This document shows positions 6,428 through 13,887 of a stretch of DNA of 13,956 bases, piece by piece; within the stretch, counting starts at the first letter, position 1, and each line of letters begins with the position of its first letter. Below the pieces are notes generated by a model. That model saw only the letters and a program-made list of their open reading frames with translations. It was not told where the DNA came from and did not search any database. Source of the stretch: DATGLE01 sp035294325. GTDB lineage: Bacteria > Chloroflexota > Ktedonobacteria > Ktedonobacterales > Ktedonobacteraceae. The stretch lies in contig DATGLE010000052.1 in the NCBI GenBank assembly GCA_035294325.1, positions 1 through 13,956 of the forward strand. Direction: 5' to 3'. Both the position numbers and the translations under genes were made by a program.

Positions 6428-8218
6428 TTACGCCTCGATTTTCTGCCAATCGACAAGCGCGGAGAAGTGGGTGAGCGGGGCAGCGTCATCGTCGGCGGCC
6501 CAGCCATCCGCGTGAGTCGCGACGTGGCGGCGCAGGTACAGTTGCGCTATGAGCAGCTTGCGTTGACCGATTCCCGCTGCGCCGCTCTGCGCTTCCGCCT
6601 CGGCCTGCTCCAGTAACAGCGTAAGGATAGTCAATTGCGCCATGCGCTCAACGAGGCCACAGAGCGGCAATTGCGCCCGCTCGCTATCAAGCGTCGCCAG
6701 GTGGGCGAAGCGCTGCGCAAGGCCGTGCAGGTATGCCTGCACCTGCCCGGCGAGCGGCTCAACCTCTGGACGATGCAATGCCTGCAAACGCGCGGTGAGC
6801 CAGGCGAAGAGCGCACGGTCCGCACCCTCGCGGCTTATGGCTCGCGCCACATCCAGCGCGATCACGTTGCTGGAGCCTTCCCAGATCACGTTCACAATCG
6901 CGTCGCGCAGCATGCGGGCGTGCACCCATTCCTCGACATAGCCGTTGCCTCCGCGCATCTCCAATGCCTGCAAAGTCACATACTCGCCGCGTCTGGGCAC
7001 ATAATATTTGCAGAGCGGTGTGAGGATACGCAACAACTGGCGCGCCTCCTCCTGGCCGCCGCGATCCACCTGTTCGAGCACGGCGGTGGTCTCGAAGACC
7101 AGCGCGGCGCAGCCCTCGACCTCGACGAGCAGGTCGACCAGCTGCTTGCGCATCAGGGGATGCCCGGCCAGCGGGCGCCCGAAGGCAATGCGCTCGCGGG
7201 TATAGAGCAGGGCTTCCAGGTAGCAGCGCCGCATCGCTGCCAGCGAACCCAGCGCGGCCCAGATGCGTGTGAGATTAATCATCTCCGTCATCTGCACGAA
7301 GCCGCGCTCCAGCCTGCCCACCAGATAAGCCTGCGCGCCGTGCAGCGTGACCTCGCCCGTCGCCAGCGAACGCGTGCCCAGCTTGTCCTTCAAGCGGCGA
7401 ATGCTGTAGGCGTTGCGCGTTCCATCGGCGAGTGTTTTTGGAACCAGGAAGAGGCCGAGGCCGCGTGTGCCCGCCGGCGCTCCTTCCGGGCGCGCCAGCG
7501 TCAGGATCAGGTCGGCGGAGACGTTGGAGCAGAACCACTTCTCGCCCCACAGTTCCCATTCAGGCATGAGGTCGCCAGACGCCGGGTTGTCCCCATCGCG
7601 GCGTCGCGCGATGGTCGCGGTCTGTCCTACATCGGAGCCGCCCTGCTGCTCCGTGAGAAACATCGCCCCCTGCTGTAACCTGTCCATCGTCAGCGCCGTC
7701 AGCCCCGGCAGAAAGCGCTGCTTGAGCGCTTCGCTGCCATAACGTTCCAGGACGCGGGCCAGGGCATCGGTCATAGCGACGGGGCAGAAGACGCCCGACT
7801 CGGCCTGCATGCCCAGATAGCCCAGCGCGAACTTGAGCGGTTGCGGCACACGCCCGGGCCAGCCCAGCGCGCCTTCGCGATGCGTGCAGGCGGCAATGGC
7901 AAACTCTTCGTAGCTGATGCGTTCCAGTTCGTGGTAGGCCGGATGAAACATAATCTCGTCCACGCGCCGGCCATACCTATCGAATGCTTTATGCACCGGC
8001 CCATGAACGTTGGCGAGCGCGGCCAGTTCGTCCATGCGCTGTGCGGCTGCGGCGCCCATGCTGGTGAGAATGGGCAGAGCGCGCTCGTATTCGGCGGCTG
8101 AAAGATGACGCTGGAGAAGAAAGGCCAGGTCAGGATCGGCGCTAAAGAAGTTCAGCGTGCCGGTGCTGGTTGAGCCGGGTGTGTGGGCTATAGCTGCCTG
8201 TCGTTCTGTTGTTGTCAT
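6428..8218 (-). CDS. AidB-like acyl-CoA dehydrogenase family flavoprotein
   Basis: A predicted 596-residue cytoplasmic flavoprotein, longer than ordinary acyl-CoA dehydrogenases (about 380-400) and closer to AidB-type members. The motifs match that branch in order: HPAYHEL near 92, Thr-Glu-Gln-Gln-Gly-Gly-Ser-Asp at 189-196, Arg-Leu-Lys-Asp-Lys-Leu-Gly-Thr-Arg-Ser at 275-284, Phe-Gly-Arg-Pro-Leu near 346, Met-Arg-Gly-Gly-Asn-Gly-Tyr-Val-Glu-Glu at 421-430, and Ile-Trp-Glu-Gly-Ser-Ser-Asn at 445-451, where the Glu aligns with the usual catalytic position. AidB in E. coli is tied to alkylation stress; whether this homologue acts in that or in acyl-CoA oxidation is not readable. Start choice is uncertain: ATG 8218 has GGGAGG 12 bases upstream, and in-frame ATGs at 8254 and 8266 are possible. 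It stands alone, after a repeat-filled gap. Confidence 0.85.
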   Translation of the reverse strand: MTTTERQAAIAHTPGSTSTGTLNFFSADPDLAFLLQRHLSAAEYERALPILTSMGAAAAQRMDELAALANVHGPVHKAFDRYGRRVDEIMFHPAYHELERISYEEFAIAACTHREGALGWPGRVPQPLKFALGYLGMQAESGVFCPVAMTDALARVLERYGSEALKQRFLPGLTALTMDRLQQGAMFLTEQQGGSDVGQTATIARRRDGDNPASGDLMPEWELWGEKWFCSNVSADLILTLARPEGAPAGTRGLGLFLVPKTLADGTRNAYSIRRLKDKLGTRSLATGEVTLHGAQAYLVGRLERGFVQMTEMINLTRIWAALGSLAAMRRCYLEALLYTRERIAFGRPLAGHPLMRKQLVDLLVEVEGCAALVFETTAVLEQVDRGGQEEARQLLRILTPLCKYYVPRRGEYVTLQALEMRGGNGYVEEWVHARMLRDAIVNVIWEGSSNVIALDVARAISREGADRALFAWLTARLQALHRPEVEPLAGQVQAYLHGLAQRFAHLATLDSERAQLPLCGLVERMAQLTILTLLLEQAEAEAQSGAAGIGQRKLLIAQLYLRRHVATHADGWAADDDAAPLTHFSALVDWQKIEA

Positions 8219-8268
8219 AAGAAATGCATGCCTCCCGGTAAAATCATCGCTCATATCACCTTGCAATC

Positions 8269-8425
8269 ATGTCATCCTGAACGCAATGGTGTCATCCCGG
8301 GTGCCGCGAAGGAGGCCCGCGCGAGCGCAGCGCTGTGCGAATGCTCCTCGGCTCCTCCCGCGCGGACCGGACGGGCGCGCTGCCGCTTCGTGCAGCCAGA
8401 TCTTTCGCTGCGCTCAGGATGACAT
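8269..8425. repeat. 157-bp repeat element with 17-bp inverted ends
   Basis: The ends 8269-8285 and 8409-8425 are inverted copies with one mismatch; the outer 12 bases are ATGTCATCCTGA and TCAGGATGACAT. An internal copy of the motif (GTGTCATCCCGG, near 8290) and a degenerate copy just outside (CTCAGGATGGCAT, 8435-8447) suggest nested or repeated insertion. There is no coding capacity and no clear target duplication. It fills the gap between the response regulator gene and the acyl-CoA dehydrogenase gene. Confidence 0.65.
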
Positions 8426-8464
8426 GCGCAGCCGCTCAGGATGGCATGTCCTGTGTTCGTTTAT

Positions 8465-9154
8465 TCAGGCCAGGCCAAGCTGGCGTGCCCTGACGATGGC
8501 CTGCGAGCGATCACGCGCGCCCAGCTTGGAGAAAATATGATTGATATGCGTCTTTACGGTTGCCTCGCTGACGAAAAGCTGAGCCGCGATCTCCGTGTTG
8601 CTGTGCCCCTGTGCGATCAGTCGCACAACCTCCAGTTCGCGCGCGGTCAGCCCCAGCTTCGCTGCCTCCGGCGTTACGGTTATCTCCGGCGCCGGCCCGT
8701 AGATAGGTGGTTCCTGTGCGTTCAGCCGCGCCAGAAGCTGGGCCGCGCTGGATGCCTGCAAAAGTACCTGCCCGCGCGCGACGGCCCGCACGGCGCTGCA
8801 TAGTTCTTCGGCGCTACAGTCTTTGAGCAGGTAGCCGGCCGCGCCTGCGCGCATCCCTTCGATGACCAGTTCCGGCGTATCGAAGGTGGTGAGGAGCAGG
8901 ATACGCGGCGCCTGCTCCCCCGGCGCCTGACGGCGAATGCGCCCGGTTGCCTCGATGCCGTCGAGCAGGGGCATGCGAATATCCATCAGGATCACGTCGG
9001 GGCGCTGGCTCTCCGCGATCTGCACGGCGATCAGCCCGTTTTCGGCTTCCCCGATGACCTCTATATCCGGCGTATCCTCAAGAATGATGCGCAGTCCTTC
9101 ACGCATCAGGCGCTGGTCGTCGGCAATCAGGATGCGAATCTTCTGAGCGCTCAT
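8465..9154 (-). CDS. NarL/LuxR-family response regulator
   Basis: A predicted 229-residue cytoplasmic transcription regulator. The receiver domain (about 6-120) has the acidic pair Asp12-Asp13, phospho-acceptor Asp58 in Leu-Met-Asp-Ile-Arg-Met-Pro, and the conserved Lys in Tyr-Leu-Leu-Lys-Asp. A linker rich in Ala, Gln and Pro follows. The LuxR-type helix-turn-helix (about 165-225) reads Leu-Thr-Ala-Arg-Glu-Leu-Glu-Val-Val-Arg-Leu-Ile-Ala-Gln-Gly, then Ser-Glu-Ala-Thr-Val-Lys-Thr-His-Ile-Asn. Its ATG overlaps the stop of the histidine kinase gene by 4 bp, so the two are a cognate pair. The target genes are unknown; direct repeats upstream of the kinase are candidates. Confidence 0.93.
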   Translation of the reverse strand: MSAQKIRILIADDQRLMREGLRIILEDTPDIEVIGEAENGLIAVQIAESQRPDVILMDIRMPLLDGIEATGRIRRQAPGEQAPRILLLTTFDTPELVIEGMRAGAAGYLLKDCSAEELCSAVRAVARGQVLLQASSAAQLLARLNAQEPPIYGPAPEITVTPEAAKLGLTARELEVVRLIAQGHSNTEIAAQLFVSEATVKTHINHIFSKLGARDRSQAIVRARQLGLA

Positions 9155-10476
9155 GCTTGTCTTCCCTCACGAAGAGCTTTCTTGCCAGACGGCGCGCAGG
9201 GAAGTTTCAGGCTGACCATAAAGCCGCCGGTTTCCGCCGATCCTGCCTCGACCTGGCCGCCGAGCGCCCCGGCTCGCTCGCGCATCCCCTGTAGCCCATG
9301 ATGGCTGCCCTTTCCATTGCGCCGCTCATCCGCATATGTTTCGTTCTGCGCCGCGCTCGCGCCCAGGCCATCATCGTGCACCTTCAGCACGATGCCGGCC
9401 TCCTGCCACTCCAGTGTGATCCATACGGTCCGGGCCGCTCCGTGACGATGGGCATTGGTCAGCATCTCGCGCAGCGCCAGGTGCAGCGTCTCCCGCTGAG
9501 GCGTGTCGACAGGGTGAGGCGTTCCATGTTCCGCGAAGTGGCAGGAGACGCCAGTCCGTTCGTTGAAGATGTGGGCAATCGAGCGCAGGCCCGCACTCAG
9601 GTCATCCTGTCTGGCAGGTGCCAGCGGCCTCTCCCTGAGCATTCCAACGACCTCGCGGCTCTCGGCGATGCTTTCGTGGATAAGCGCCGCCATATCATCC
9701 AGTTTGGCCGCGAGCCGTTCGGGATCCTTCATCAGATGCCGTGCCGCCTGAACCTGTATCGAGAGCACGGCCAGCGAATGCGAAAGCACGTCGTGGATGT
9801 CACGCGCGATGCGGATACGCTCCTGCTCTGCCGCCAGAGCCTCGCTACGCGCCATCTGCTCCCTCAATTGCTTCTGTGTCTCGTGCAATCTTATCACGAG
9901 GAGATACTGTGCGCGCTGCGCCCATCCTAACCAGCAAAGGCCGCCGGTGATCACCAGGCTGAAAGCCAGCGTCTCTCCATTGGCCGGATGTTGAAGCGGG
10001 AGAAGATGCAGCGTCCCATTGCTTACCAGGAGCGCGAGGAGGCTCAATCCGGTTAATGGCAGCGACCAGGCAGGCGGGATCCGGTGGAGCATGATAGTAA
10101 AGAGGAAGTAGAATCCGACGCTGCCCCACATCCCTGGAAAGAAGAGGTTCAGGATGATGCACAGGGCAATAATGAGAAGGTAGGAGACAATCACAGGGAA
10201 AAATTGCTTGAGTATCCGCGAAACGAGCAGGAGCGCGCCGATGCTCACAAAAAGAAGCTCTATAAGCGCTATCGTAGTCGCCGGCGCCCGTGTCGTGACC
10301 GCGATTAACACCGCGATGCAGACTATCGCCCAATTAGCGGCTATCTGGAAACCACGCGCGAAGGCGAATGACACTGGCTTCCCCTGCTGCACGCCGCTCC
10401 ACCATGCTGTTTTTCCTGGCAGGCGTTGTTCTCCGGGTATTGTCTCGAAGATGTAGAAATCCATCAGCAGATTCAT
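9151..10476 (-). CDS. Membrane sensor histidine kinase, HisKA_3 (DesK/NarX-like) type
   Basis: A predicted 441-residue inner-membrane kinase that phosphorylates the response regulator encoded next. After about 42 polar residues there are about six hydrophobic segments (roughly 43-62, 67-86, 92-112, 117-131, 137-152, 170-185) and no large external domain, so the stimulus is probably sensed in or at the membrane. The dimerisation helix carries the phospho-acceptor His228 in Arg-Asp-Ile-His-Asp. The ATPase domain has an N-box (Glu-Met-Leu-Thr-Asn-Ala-His-Arg-His-Gly) and a G-box (Asp-Asp-Gly-Leu-Gly, then Gly-Leu-Gln-Gly-Met-Arg-Glu-Arg). GAGGAG lies 8 bases before the chosen ATG at 10476. An in-frame ATG four codons later is less well placed. 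The signal is unknown. Confidence 0.93.
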   Translation of the reverse strand: MNLLMDFYIFETIPGEQRLPGKTAWWSGVQQGKPVSFAFARGFQIAANWAIVCIAVLIAVTTRAPATTIALIELLFVSIGALLLVSRILKQFFPVIVSYLLIIALCIILNLFFPGMWGSVGFYFLFTIMLHRIPPAWSLPLTGLSLLALLVSNGTLHLLPLQHPANGETLAFSLVITGGLCWLGWAQRAQYLLVIRLHETQKQLREQMARSEALAAEQERIRIARDIHDVLSHSLAVLSIQVQAARHLMKDPERLAAKLDDMAALIHESIAESREVVGMLRERPLAPARQDDLSAGLRSIAHIFNERTGVSCHFAEHGTPHPVDTPQRETLHLALREMLTNAHRHGAARTVWITLEWQEAGIVLKVHDDGLGASAAQNETYADERRNGKGSHHGLQGMRERAGALGGQVEAGSAETGGFMVSLKLPCAPSGKKALREGRQA

Positions 10477-10533
10477 TGTCGGGTCTCCTCGGAGCGAGAG
10501 CGCGTAGGGTTACAGTTCCTTGTTCCTGCCTGC

Positions 10534-10565
10534 ATTATAATCCATCCCTGCTCTAAGGTCATCAA
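10534..10565 (-). promoter_or_regulatory. Candidate promoter of the kinase-regulator operon
   Basis: On the minus strand a perfect -10 TATAAT (10539-10534) stands about 58 bases before the kinase start. The best -35 match, TTGATG (10565-10560), is 20 bp upstream. That spacing is too long for a strong unaided promoter and would suit activator dependence. The TTGATG overlaps the first ATCAACCCGG repeat. Confidence 0.45.
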
Positions 10566-10617
10566 CCCGGGGGTGGAGAATGCGGGCATACCGATATCAA
10601 CCCGGAATCAACCCTGG
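10561..10617. repeat. Three ATCAACCC direct repeats, putative regulator sites
   Basis: ATCAACCCGG at 10561-10570, ATCAACCCGG at 10596-10605, and ATCAACCCTGG at 10607-10617. The last two start 11 bp apart, about one helical turn, so proteins bound there would lie on the same face. They sit between the divergent kinase (minus) and VC0807-like (plus) genes. Binding by the adjacent response regulator is an inference. Confidence 0.5.
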
Positions 10618-10696
10618 CGCCGATGTGCCGGCGCCCCATATCAGCTACACTTCCCAGCAGATGAGCGTACCTGCGGGTCGCCCTCTCGGGCCGGAC

Positions 10697-10778
10697 GTTC
10701 GCGCGGCGGAGCCGCGCCAGGAAGAGATCTTGTTTGCCACCAGACAATATCTCTTCGGTGAGCGCTGCCGGCGCTTGC
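10697..10778. repeat. Palindromic element C
   Basis: The first 27 bases are identical to the left flank of element A, including the short GCGCGGC-GGA-GCCGCGC hairpin. The centre (10722-10755) is a 15-bp stem with one mismatch and one G-T pair around CCAC. A right flank with AGCGC and GCGCT (about 10761-10774) follows. It is the shortest and least perfect centre of the five copies and sits about 50 bp before the VC0807-like gene. Confidence 0.7.
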
Positions 10779-10827
10779 CGATCATCTAGAAATGCTTAAA
10801 GAGTACCATGAAAGGGAAGGTAAAGAT

Positions 10828-11553
10828 ATGACCACTCGGACTTCTAATCCCTCTCAGCTTCATCTGGAACAATCCGGAGGGCAGCAGAACGATGGCGGGC
10901 GCCTCATGTCGCTGCGCCGCCTACTCCCCAACTTGCTTATCAATGCTGGCGTGCCATTCCTTATTGATGTGCTGGCGCAGCCCCACATGTCTGCTATTGA
11001 CGCCCTGCTGCTGGCGAGTTCCGTTCCGGCTCTGTACACGCTGGTGGGCCTGGTCGTGAAGCGGCGCGTTGATGCGCTCGGCCTGTTCGTCGTCGTGGGG
11101 CTGCTGCTGAGCGCCGTCTTTGCCCTGGTATTCCATAGCCCACGGATCTTGCTGCTTCAAGGTTCGGTGCTGACCGGAACCTTTGGGATTGTGGCGCTGA
11201 TCTCGCTGCTCTTCACGCGCCCTGTGCTGTTCTATCTCGTGCGCTCGATCACAACGCAGAACGATGCGCAGCGGCTCGCCAGTTTTAACGCCGGCTGGGC
11301 ATTCCCTCAGCTTCGCGCGTTCTATCGAACGCTGTCGCTCGTCTGGGGCTGCGCCATGGTTGGTCAGGTGCTGCTGGTCGCGGCGCTGGCCTTTACGCTC
11401 CCCATCCCGCTCATGGTGGGGATTGGCCCGATCCTGAACTTCGCCATCATCCTGCTCGCCGTTCACTGGAGCGTGGTCTACTCGCGCAAGAACAGGCCCA
11501 TCTTCGATCAGCTCCGCAAGCTTCGCGATGCCGGCGCCGGGGCCATTCAATGA
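10828..11553 (+). CDS. VC0807-family-like integral membrane protein
   Basis: A predicted 241-residue membrane protein with about six hydrophobic segments (roughly 32-50, 54-76, 83-103, 108-130, 163-188, 192-218). A polar Gln/Asn/Gly-rich N-terminus precedes a Leu-Arg-Arg-Leu-Leu-Pro-Asn-Leu-Leu-Ile-Asn stretch that I associate with the VC0807 family, whose function is not known. I start it at 10828 because AGGGAAGG lies about 7 bases upstream. The frame also has an ATG at 10792 without a good site. The stop is 60 bp before the P450 start and the strand is the same, so the two may be co-transcribed. The family call rests on pattern memory. Confidence 0.7.
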   Translation: MTTRTSNPSQLHLEQSGGQQNDGGRLMSLRRLLPNLLINAGVPFLIDVLAQPHMSAIDALLLASSVPALYTLVGLVVKRRVDALGLFVVVGLLLSAVFALVFHSPRILLLQGSVLTGTFGIVALISLLFTRPVLFYLVRSITTQNDAQRLASFNAGWAFPQLRAFYRTLSLVWGCAMVGQVLLVAALAFTLPIPLMVGIGPILNFAIILLAVHWSVVYSRKNRPIFDQLRKLRDAGAGAIQ

Positions 11554-11573
11554 AATATAATGATATCATTTCA
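11551..11573. promoter_or_regulatory. AT-rich dyad between membrane protein and P450 genes
   Basis: TGAAAT and ATTTCA form perfect 6-bp arms 11 bases apart. Offset from that dyad is a perfect 12-bp palindrome, AATGATATCATT (11559-11570). The sequence stands out from GC-rich surroundings and is 40 bp before the P450 start, so a repressor operator is plausible. A TATAAT at 11556-11561 has no good -35. Confidence 0.4.
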
Positions 11574-11613
11574 GAAGACAGGATAGGTTTTGACAGGAAA
11601 GGGAGAAAAGCAT

Positions 11614-12981
11614 ATGGGAGAGCAACAGGCGCTTCTCTGGACAGGCGGTGAAAGTGATGCGCCGCTGCCCCCGCTGGCGGATCCCGCACCCGTCGCGCAC
11701 GAAGAACGCCCGCTGGTGGCCCTCTATCGCGCTTACGGGCCGGTATTCCGGCTGCCGCGAGGTGGGAGAGAGCCGGAGGTTATCCTGGCAGGCCCCGAGG
11801 CGAACGTCTTTATGGCTCGCCATGAGGATGAGTTTTTCACGACGCGGGAGCAGTGGGAACAGTTCGATGCCGCCATCAGCCAGAATACCAGCCGCCTGAG
11901 CGAAGCCAGAGATGGCGAGGCCAATCGCAAACGGCGCGCCGCCAGTGGCCGTCAATGGTCGCGCGTCCGTATTCTAGATCAGATTCCGCGAATGATCGAG
12001 ATTACCAGGGAATGTACGCAGCAGTGGAGTTCTTCAAGCGTCCCTGTTCATGCAAGCATGCGGCGGCTCGTCGCGGAGCAGCTGGGGGGATTACTGCTTG
12101 GTTACAGCCCGGGTGAGTATCTCGACGACTTCGTTGCCTACCTCAATACAACCCTCGCTAACACGCTGGACGTGAGCGGCGAGGAGGGCGACCACGCCGA
12201 TGCGGCAGCGTATAAACGGGCCGTGGAGCGCGTGAACGAGTTTGGTCGTAAAGTCTATGCATGGCACCTGGAGCACCCGCAGCCCACCGGCAAACCGGAT
12301 ATGATCGATGAGGCCATGCAGGCGGCGGAACGCTATCCTGAACCCTATCGTAAAGCCATGCTCGAGCGCGTTGCCCTCGGGCCGATGCTCGCGGGAATCG
12401 ATACCGTCGCGAACTCGCTCAGCTTCATGATCTACGCCCTGCTCGCCAATCCAGATGCGCGCCGGCGTGTACAGGCGGAGGTTGATGCGGCCTTCAGCGA
12501 TGGTCCGTTAACCTGGGAGAAGCTCAAGCGGATGCCCGATCTGAACGGGGCCATGATGGAGACGCTGCGGCGCTATCCCGTGGCCGGCGGCCATAACACG
12601 CGCGTCGCCAGGCCGCTGACCCTCGCCGGCTATCGCCTGGAACCGGGAATGAATGTGTTCGTAGCGATGACGGTGCCGCATTTCCTGGAGGAGCTGTACC
12701 CGCATCCCATGCAGTTCGACATTGATCGTTTCCGCGAGCCGCGCAACGAGCACCGCCAGCGCGGCGCCTTCGCCCCGTTTGGCCTGGGCGATCATACCTG
12801 CCTGGGAGCTGGCATCGCCGAAGTGCAATTACAGGTCACAATGGCGACGCTGCTCTCCATGTACAGCTTGCAGTTTGATCCGCCCGGCTATCAACTGGTC
12901 ATTGAGAGCCATCCCACGCCCGTACCGGGGAACCATTTCCAGGTGAAGGCGCTTGAGCGAAGCATCTCCACTCCCGCCTGA
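11614..12981 (+). CDS. Cytochrome P450
   Basis: A predicted 455-residue soluble heme monooxygenase. The oxygen-activating I-helix has Ala-Gly-Ile-Asp-Thr at 260-264. The K-helix ExxR is Glu316 to Arg319 in Glu-Thr-Leu-Arg-Arg-Tyr-Pro. A PERF-like Asp-Arg-Phe-Arg-Glu-Pro follows. The heme loop is Phe-Gly-Leu-Gly-Asp-His-Thr-Cys-Leu-Gly with the iron ligand Cys396. No N-terminal membrane anchor is seen, as usual in bacteria. The substrate is unknown, and no ferredoxin or reductase gene is nearby, so electrons must come from elsewhere. I chose ATG 11614 because a purine-rich AAAGGGAG stands upstream. The frame extends to a TTG at 11590 without support. The stop codon overlaps the first unit of a tandem repeat array. 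Confidence 0.95.
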   Translation: MGEQQALLWTGGESDAPLPPLADPAPVAHEERPLVALYRAYGPVFRLPRGGREPEVILAGPEANVFMARHEDEFFTTREQWEQFDAAISQNTSRLSEARDGEANRKRRAASGRQWSRVRILDQIPRMIEITRECTQQWSSSSVPVHASMRRLVAEQLGGLLLGYSPGEYLDDFVAYLNTTLANTLDVSGEEGDHADAAAYKRAVERVNEFGRKVYAWHLEHPQPTGKPDMIDEAMQAAERYPEPYRKAMLERVALGPMLAGIDTVANSLSFMIYALLANPDARRRVQAEVDAAFSDGPLTWEKLKRMPDLNGAMMETLRRYPVAGGHNTRVARPLTLAGYRLEPGMNVFVAMTVPHFLEELYPHPMQFDIDRFREPRNEHRQRGAFAPFGLGDHTCLGAGIAEVQLQVTMATLLSMYSLQFDPPGYQLVIESHPTPVPGNHFQVKALERSISTPA

Positions 12982-13302
12982 GGATAGCTCTTCAGGTGCT
13001 CCTGCCTTCAGGTGACTGGTTGATAGCCATCGGAGGGAGGCTGTTCAGGCTCCCTGGCTGCCGGAGGCGTCTGGTCCATAGCCATATGAGGATAGCTCTT
13101 CAGGTGCTCCTGCCTTCAGGTGGCTGGTTGGTAGCCATATGAGGGAGGCTGTTCAGACTCCCTGGCTGCCGGAGGCGTCTGGTTCCATCGCCATATGAGG
13201 GAGGCTGTTCAGACTCCCTGGCTGCCGGAGGCGTCTGGTCCCATCGCCATATGAGGGAAGCTGTTCAGGCTCCCTGGCTGCCGGAGGCATCTGGTTCCAT
13301 CG
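12980..13302. repeat. Six-unit tandem repeat of about 55 bp
   Basis: Units start at 12980, 13033, 13088, 13141, 13197 and 13253. Two related types alternate as a-b-a-b-b-b: type a (53 bp, GAGGATAGCTCTTCAGGTG at its start) and type b (55-56 bp, GAGGGAGGCTGTTCAG at its start). Type b holds a GGGAG-CTCCC hairpin; type a holds two CTTCAGGTG copies. Most units end GCCATAT. Lengths are not multiples of three, so it does not encode a repeat protein. There are no unique spacers, so it is not CRISPR. It begins inside the P450 stop codon. Confidence 0.9.
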
Positions 13303-13304
13303 GT

Positions 13305-13385
13305 GGTGGCTGCGTGAGGTGCGGACGCAGTTCGCACCTCACGCAGCCACCATTCTATCGCGAAGCGCCGAAGGCGCTGAGCAGT
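13305..13385. repeat. Palindromic element E
   Basis: Perfect 19-bp arms at 13305-13323 and 13333-13351 surround a 9-base centre that can pair further to leave a 3-base loop. A right flank follows with the short AGCGCC-GAA-GGCGCT hairpin (13364-13378), corresponding to that of elements A and B. A left flank is missing, because the tandem array abuts it directly. Confidence 0.75.
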
Positions 13386-13405
13386 TACACAAAAAAAGAT
13401 TTAAT

Positions 13406-13582
13406 TTACCCTTCCGAGCGGCCTAAAAGGATAGCAGCCGAAATTATCGTATCGAGCAGGCAGGCAACAAGAGCAACATAGGTGCTGAAGTGGAGCTGGA
13501 TCTGAAGATAAGCGGTGGCAAAAAGCACCACAAGAAGAAAGAGGATAGCGAGAATCCATCTCACACCGTCCGGTTGTCCCAT
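13406..13582 (-). CDS. Small two-helix membrane protein (58 residues), predicted
   Basis: An ATG-to-TAA frame of 58 residues on the minus strand. After Met-Gly-Gln-Pro-Asp-Gly-Val-Arg there are two strongly hydrophobic segments, at about residues 9-29 and 33-54, separated by a short polar turn (Gln-Leu-His). It ends Gly-Arg-Ser-Glu-Gly. That is a normal pattern for a small integral membrane protein and unlikely by chance in this mixed-composition DNA. GGAGG lies 12 bases upstream, a little far, so initiation may be weak. A run of seven Ts on the coding strand 13 bases after the stop may help end transcription. Overlapping frames on both strands are Cys-rich or charged and less protein-like. 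Function is unknown. Confidence 0.5.
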   Translation of the reverse strand: MGQPDGVRWILAILFLLVVLFATAYLQIQLHFSTYVALVACLLDTIISAAILLGRSEG

Positions 13583-13728
13583 AGAGATCGCATTCCTCCA
13601 TGCATTGGTAGATCTTTTCTATCTTGTATCTGGTATTTAGATGTACCGTTTTACGGTTCACAAGTTTTCGTGACCAATTGGCTATGGATGCGCATTGTAT
13701 AATCCGGCAATACAGTTCTGATGACCGC

Positions 13729-13852
13729 CAGGGCTATGTAATGCTCCCCACGCCACGCCCGAAAGGAAGAGTTTGGGCGGGGACACCCCGCGCCCCGCAA
13801 GGGGGCGGCCGCCCCCTTGACCCCCGCTTCTGGCGAGCATTACATAGCCCTG
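13729..13852. mobile_element. MITE-like element with 18-bp perfect inverted ends and 9-bp target duplication
   Basis: Inverted ends CAGGGCTATGTAATGCTC (13729-13746) and its exact complement (13835-13852) enclose 88 bp of very GC-rich DNA. The inside includes a 22-bp perfect palindrome around GGCCGCC (13798-13819) and a CGGGGACACCCCG hairpin. The direct repeat GATGACCGC flanks it exactly (13720-13728 and 13853-13861), as expected for a transposition target duplication. It encodes no transposase. Ends beginning CAGGG with 8-10 bp duplications fit the ISAs1 family as I recall it, so a transposase of that type may have moved it. Confidence 0.85.
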
Positions 13853-13887
13853 GATGACCGCGCTTTCTCTGTACGAATCGGTCTGGA

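Noticed and set aside
6635..7678. Long plus-strand frame opposite the AidB-like gene
   Set aside because: Shadow frame caused by high GC in codon position three; the opposite strand has complete flavoprotein motifs.
11590..11613. TTGACA at 11590 as a -35 box, or the TTG there as the P450 start
   Set aside because: No -10 lies 16-19 bp downstream, and the ATG at 11614 has a better ribosome binding site.
12980..13302. CRISPR array
   Set aside because: Units are contiguous, with no unique spacers between identical repeats, and no cas genes are nearby.
13401..13661. Minus-strand Cys-rich frame of 86 codons
   Set aside because: It overlaps the 58-residue membrane frame and has scattered Cys, Arg and Ser with no domain pattern. 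I prefer the membrane frame, though neither is proven.
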